From: an uncultured Bacteroidales bacterium
GTDB lineage: Bacteria; Bacteroidota; Bacteroidia; Bacteroidales; F082
Direction of reading: 5' to 3'
DNA: 25,482 nt
Assembly (NCBI GenBank): GCA_937896505.1
Contig: CALBNP010000091.1
Location: forward strand, 1-25,482
Below, one piece after another: positions 22,340 to 25,482 of this stretch; the first letter of the stretch is position 1; the number at the start of each line of letters is the position of its first letter. The notes below the pieces were generated by a model. That model saw only the letters and a list, made by a program, of their open reading frames with translations. It did no database searches and had not been told where the DNA came from. The position numbers and the translations under genes are program-made.

Positions 22340-23248
22340 ATGAAAAAAATCGGATTTTATATTGTAAAGCTTTGGGCGTATGGCGTGGCCATTACGCCCT
22401 TCAGCTTGTTGTATCTGAGGTCCGATATCTTCTTTTTCTTGGTCTATCATGTCGCTCATTATCGTAGAAAAGTGGTTAGAACCAATCTGCTGAACTCGTT
22501 TCCCGAAAAAGGGGAGAAGGAAATAAAAGGCATAGAGAAACAATTCTACCATAATTTGTGCGATTTGGCCGTTGAGATATGCAAGTTATTGGTAATGAAA
22601 CCAGGGGAATTGAAACGGCATGTCAATTTCACCAATCCGGAGATGATTTCTGAATTGTATGAAAACAAAAAGAGTCTGTTCGTGGCCTTGGCGCATTCCG
22701 GCAATTGGGAATGGTTCGGAAAGATAATGCACACTTTGTCGCCTCATAAGTGCTCGGCTATTTATAAAAGAGTCAAGAATGATGATTTCGAGAAGCTTAT
22801 GCTTCAGATCCGGACGAGTTACAACTTGGAGTGCGAACAGATGATCGAAGCCAATGTCGCCTTGAAGACTTTGGTGTCGCGTCGTGAACTGACAAATTCA
22901 ATTGCTATTGTAGCCGACCAGTCGCCACATGGCACCGAAAAGGATTATTGGACTGAGTTCCTTCACCAAGACACTTGCTGGTTCACAGGTCTTGAACGTA
23001 TGGCCAAGATGCTTGACTATGCCGTCGTCTTTGCTGAGATTCGACGCACGAAACGAGGCTATTATGATGTGACGTTCAAAAAGATATGCGACAATCCGAA
23101 GGAAACCGAAAATGGTTTCATCATGGAACAATATGTGCGTATGCTGGAGCGTTTTATTTGTGAAAATCCCGACAATTGGTTGTGGTCGCACCGCCGTTGG
23201 AAGCATTCGCGTAGAGGCGTCGATTCATCGCGTCTCATCAATAAATAA
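22340..23248 (+). CDS. LpxL/HtrB-type lysophospholipid or lipid A acyltransferase
   Basis: Inner-membrane-associated acyltransferase, 302 aa. A hydrophobic N-terminus (about 5-40) is followed by the HX4E catalytic motif as HSGNWE (119-124), the substrate-binding segment IAIVADQSPHG, and a C-terminal EQYVRMLERFICENPDNWLWSHRRWK, the typical ending of the LpxL family. The expected role is adding a secondary acyl chain to lipid A or a related lipid. Two subfamilies fit (lipid A, or lyso-ornithine/aminolipid), and sequence alone does not choose. It lies 25 nt after the GWxTD gene and 12 nt before the glycosyltransferase. Confidence 0.88.
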   Translation: MKKIGFYIVKLWAYGVAITPFSLLYLRSDIFFFLVYHVAHYRRKVVRTNLLNSFPEKGEKEIKGIEKQFYHNLCDLAVEICKLLVMKPGELKRHVNFTNPEMISELYENKKSLFVALAHSGNWEWFGKIMHTLSPHKCSAIYKRVKNDDFEKLMLQIRTSYNLECEQMIEANVALKTLVSRRELTNSIAIVADQSPHGTEKDYWTEFLHQDTCWFTGLERMAKMLDYAVVFAEIRRTKRGYYDVTFKKICDNPKETENGFIMEQYVRMLERFICENPDNWLWSHRRWKHSRRGVDSSRLINK

Positions 23249-23260
23249 GGTTTAGTCGGA

Positions 23261-24283
23261 ATGAAAAAGGTTGCAGTCGTCATATTGAATTACAATGGCA
23301 GGAAGTTCCTCGAACAGTTCCTTCCCAATCTTATTGCGAATTGCGACCCTGCGATTTCTGAAGTGATTGTCGCCGACAATGCCTCGACCGACGATTCAAT
23401 AGCTTTCATGCGTGAACATTTCCCTTCCATTCGATTGATAATCAATGGTTCTAATGGTGGTTTTGCTACGGGCTATAACCTTGCGCTGCGTCAGGTGGAG
23501 GCGGAGTATTATGTGTTGCTGAATTCGGATATCGAAGTGGCTCCTCATTGGATTGAACCCGTCGTCGAACTGATGGATTCCGACCCGAAGATTGCCGCTT
23601 GCCAACCGAAGATATTGTCATATTATCATCGAGAGCAGTTCGAATATGCGGGTGCTTGCGGTGGCTTTATCGATAAATATGGTTATCCGTTTTGTCGTGG
23701 ACGAGTGTTCCAAACGCTGGAAAATGATGAAGGTCAATATGATACGCCTATGGAAGTGTTTTGGGCGACGGGGGCTTGCATGTTCGTGCGTGCAGGACTC
23801 TATCATCAGATGGGAGGCTTGGACGATAGCTTTTTCGCCCACATGGAGGAAATCGACTTGTGCTGGCGTCTGAAAAATGCAGGTTTCAAGGTGTTTTGCT
23901 GCCCGCAGTCGAAGGTGTATCATATCGGTGGCGGCACTTTGCCCAAAAACTCACCACGCAAGACTTATCTGAATTTCCGCAACAACCTATCGCTTCTGTT
24001 CAAGAATCTTCCCGAAGGTCATGTCGCTCCAGTGATTGCCTATCGTATTGTGCTGGATTGGGTAGCTGCCGCCAAATTCTTTTGCGAAGGCTGCTTCGCT
24101 GATTCACGCATGGTCTTTAAGGCACATTTCGATTTCTATAGGCGAATCAAGGCTTTGAAAGAGAGCCGAAGATCTACAAAACATCAAAAAGTGAGTCGTG
24201 TTTATCAACACAATATTGTGTTTGACAATGTTTTGCACGGAAAGAAGAAATTCACCGATTTTGACTTTCGCCTTTTCAGCTAA
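23261..24283 (+). CDS. Family 2 glycosyltransferase (rhamnosyltransferase-like)
   Basis: GT-A fold glycosyltransferase of 340 aa using a nucleotide-sugar donor on the cytoplasmic side. It starts VAVVILNYNGRKFL, then VADNASTDDS (37-46), GSNGGFATGYN (63-73) and the metal/nucleotide motif NSD (88-90). FWATGACMFVRA and GGLDDSFFAHMEEIDLCWRL form the acceptor side. This pattern is typical of WbbL-like or WcaA-like enzymes of O-antigen and capsule pathways. The C-terminal region (about 235-340) is partly amphipathic and may bind the membrane. Its place directly after the acyltransferase suggests that both modify an envelope glycolipid; the acceptor sugar is unknown. Confidence 0.9.
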   Translation: MKKVAVVILNYNGRKFLEQFLPNLIANCDPAISEVIVADNASTDDSIAFMREHFPSIRLIINGSNGGFATGYNLALRQVEAEYYVLLNSDIEVAPHWIEPVVELMDSDPKIAACQPKILSYYHREQFEYAGACGGFIDKYGYPFCRGRVFQTLENDEGQYDTPMEVFWATGACMFVRAGLYHQMGGLDDSFFAHMEEIDLCWRLKNAGFKVFCCPQSKVYHIGGGTLPKNSPRKTYLNFRNNLSLLFKNLPEGHVAPVIAYRIVLDWVAAAKFFCEGCFADSRMVFKAHFDFYRRIKALKESRRSTKHQKVSRVYQHNIVFDNVLHGKKKFTDFDFRLFS

Positions 24284-24294
24284 TAAAACCGCAG

Positions 24295-24318
24295 TAGGAA
24301 AAATCCTAGCATTTTTTT
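24295..24318 (+). terminator. Weak intrinsic terminator after the glycosyltransferase
   Basis: A short 5-bp stem TAGGA / TCCTA with an AAAA loop is followed by GCA and seven T. It lies 12 nt after the stop codon. The stem is short, so termination may be partial. Confidence 0.5.
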
Positions 24319-24355
24319 GATGGAGATTGCGCGATTCAAGTTTTTTTAAATAAAA

Positions 24356-24387
24356 TTTGGTGCTGTTTGAATTGTTTTATACTTTTG
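24356..24387 (+). promoter_or_regulatory. Promoter of the aldo/keto reductase gene
   Basis: TTTG (24356-24359), 20 nt, TACTTTTG (24380-24387): a full match to the Bacteroidetes consensus. Transcription should begin near 24392, which leaves almost no leader for the ATG at 24398 but about 17 nt for the ATG at 24410. Confidence 0.8.
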
Positions 24388-24409
24388 TAACGGTAAAATG
24401 GATGCTATA

Positions 24410-25426
24410 ATGAAAAAGATTACATTAGGAAAGACGAATCTTAAGGTCAATAAGAATGGTTTTGGTGCGCTTCCTATTCAACGGTTGAGTGAAAAGGAGG
24501 CTGTGTATCTGCTCCAGAAAGCTGCAGACAATGGTTTCGATTTCTTCGATACGGCACGCTTCTATACGGATAGCGAAGAAAAGATCGGAGCTGCTTTTGA
24601 ATGGTGCAGGAATAAGGTGATTATTGCTTCAAAAACATCGGCCACCGATGCGGAAGGTTTTTGGAAAGACCTTCATACGACTCTGAAGAACTTGAAGACG
24701 GATTATCTCGACTTATATCAGTTTCATAATCCTGACTATTGTCCGAAGCCAGGCGATAAGGCGGGCTTGTATGATGCCATGAAGGTGGCGCAACGACAAG
24801 GCAAAATCCGCTTTATCGGAATCAGCAGCCATCGCCAGAATGTGGCAAACGAAGCCATCGAGCGCGATTGCTACGACACACTTCAATATCCATTTTCCTA
24901 TCTCTCGTCGGAAAACGACCAGAAGATTGTTGAATTATGCCGGAAGCACAACATGGGCTTCATTTGCATGAAAGCCTTAGCTGGCGGTCTGATAACCGAT
25001 TCGGCCTTGGCCTATGCCTTCTTGAACCAATTTGACCATGTCTTGCCGATTTGGGGCATACAGCGCGATAGCGAACTCGACGAGTTCATCTCATATCAGG
25101 AGAAGGAACCGGAACTTTCGTCGATGGCATGGCGTAAGATAGAGAAGGAGCGTGCCGAACTTTCGGGCGACTTCTGCCGCGGTTGCGGTTATTGCCAACC
25201 TTGCACGGTAGGCATCCAAATCAGCGACTGTGCCCGCATGAGTTTGTTCCTGCGTCGTGCGCCTTTGAGCGTCTATCTCACCGAGGAATGGGCCGAGAAA
25301 ATGAAGGTGATAGAGAATTGCGTACATTGCAATTCCTGCCGCGACAAGTGCCCTTATTCCTTGGATGTGCCTAACTTGCTGGCTCGAAACTACGAGGATT
25401 TCAAGGAGTTCTGGAAGAATAGATAA
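24410..25426 (+). CDS. Aldo/keto reductase with two C-terminal 4Fe-4S cluster motifs
   Basis: Cytoplasmic oxidoreductase of 338 aa. The TIM-barrel part carries the AKR tetrad Asp47 (FDFFDTAR), Tyr52, Lys75 (IIASKTS) and His106 (YQFHNP). Near the C-terminus are two iron-sulfur motifs: Cys256/259/262/265 (CRGCGYCQPC) and Cys304/307/310/314 (CVHCNSCRDKCP). This fits the ferredoxin-fused AKR family common in anaerobes; the substrate is unknown. The frame also has an ATG four codons earlier (24398). I chose 24410 because the promoter leaves a normal leader only for it and because MKKITLGKTNLKV is the usual family start. Single-gene unit; no terminator is visible before the window end, where the 21-bp repeat begins 7 nt after the stop. 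Confidence 0.93.
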   Translation: MKKITLGKTNLKVNKNGFGALPIQRLSEKEAVYLLQKAADNGFDFFDTARFYTDSEEKIGAAFEWCRNKVIIASKTSATDAEGFWKDLHTTLKNLKTDYLDLYQFHNPDYCPKPGDKAGLYDAMKVAQRQGKIRFIGISSHRQNVANEAIERDCYDTLQYPFSYLSSENDQKIVELCRKHNMGFICMKALAGGLITDSALAYAFLNQFDHVLPIWGIQRDSELDEFISYQEKEPELSSMAWRKIEKERAELSGDFCRGCGYCQPCTVGIQISDCARMSLFLRRAPLSVYLTEEWAEKMKVIENCVHCNSCRDKCPYSLDVPNLLARNYEDFKEFWKNR

Positions 25427-25433
25427 TTCGGGC

Positions 25434-25454
25434 TAATGGACAAAAATTAGGCTG
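25434..25454 (+). repeat. Right copy of the 21-bp inverted repeat
   Basis: Exact reverse complement of 29-49. Relative to the adjacent gene the orientation is the same as at the left end: TAATGGAC first, AGGCTG last, right after the stop codon. The 28 bases beyond it (25455-25482) do not match the bases outside the left copy and show no gene. Confidence 0.8.
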
Positions 25455-25482
25455 AAATCTTCCGAAAGCCCAGTAATATCTA

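Noticed and set aside
24398..24409. Upstream ATG of the aldo/keto reductase
   Set aside because: It would lie only about 5 nt after the predicted transcription start, and the extra MDAI is not typical of the family. It remains possible if the transcript starts earlier.
1..25482. CRISPR arrays, prophage, toxin-antitoxin or restriction systems
   Set aside because: I looked for regularly spaced repeats, integrases, phage structural genes and small paired ORFs and found none. Almost all of the sequence is accounted for by the genes listed.

Overview
The window looks like chromosomal DNA of a Bacteroidota bacterium, most likely order Bacteroidales. The signs are a SecD-SecF fusion, a DUF4290 gene directly upstream of murA, a PorE-like OmpA-family protein, a GWxTD-domain protein, a membrane-anchored TPR/HTH regulator, and repeated promoters of the Bacteroidetes -33/-7 type (TTTG or TTG, about 18-21 nt, then TAnnTTTG). 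Most genes are conserved core genes. I see no phage, plasmid, CRISPR array or complete insertion sequence.

The left two thirds (60-17689) is read from the minus strand. In transcription order it begins with a UvrD/PcrA helicase. Next come DUF4290, murA, grpE, dnaJ and an ABC-2 exporter pair (ATPase then permease), probably one long transcript from a strong promoter at 15331-15360 with a possible weak hairpin break between murA and grpE. secDF follows with its own promoter and a strong intrinsic terminator. The last unit is a tightly coupled set: PorE-like envelope protein, purM, prfA and pyrF, with TAATG and TGATG stop/start overlaps.

The middle (17690-19081) is a divergent promoter region, an RluE-like rRNA pseudouridine synthase on the plus strand, a 319-bp gene-free stretch filled with nested palindromes, and two tandem minus-strand tRNA-Ser genes (anticodons CGA and TGA).

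The right part (19082-25426) is read from the plus strand. It holds a lipoprotein-type TPR regulator with one membrane segment and a C-terminal HTH-like domain. A three-gene envelope cluster follows (GWxTD protein, LpxL-type acyltransferase, family 2 glycosyltransferase), then an aldo/keto reductase with two 4Fe-4S cluster motifs.

The points most worth a second look are these. The PorE-like protein carries a C-terminal extension that looks like a catalytically dead retropepsin-type domain. A perfect 21-bp inverted repeat lies just past the outermost stop codons at both ends of the window. A nested palindromic element sits at 18352-18493. MurA has Asp in place of the fosfomycin-target Cys. An operator-like palindrome lies in the leader of the PorE-like gene. 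I found no convincing evidence of a wholly new multi-gene system; the novelty lies in these details.
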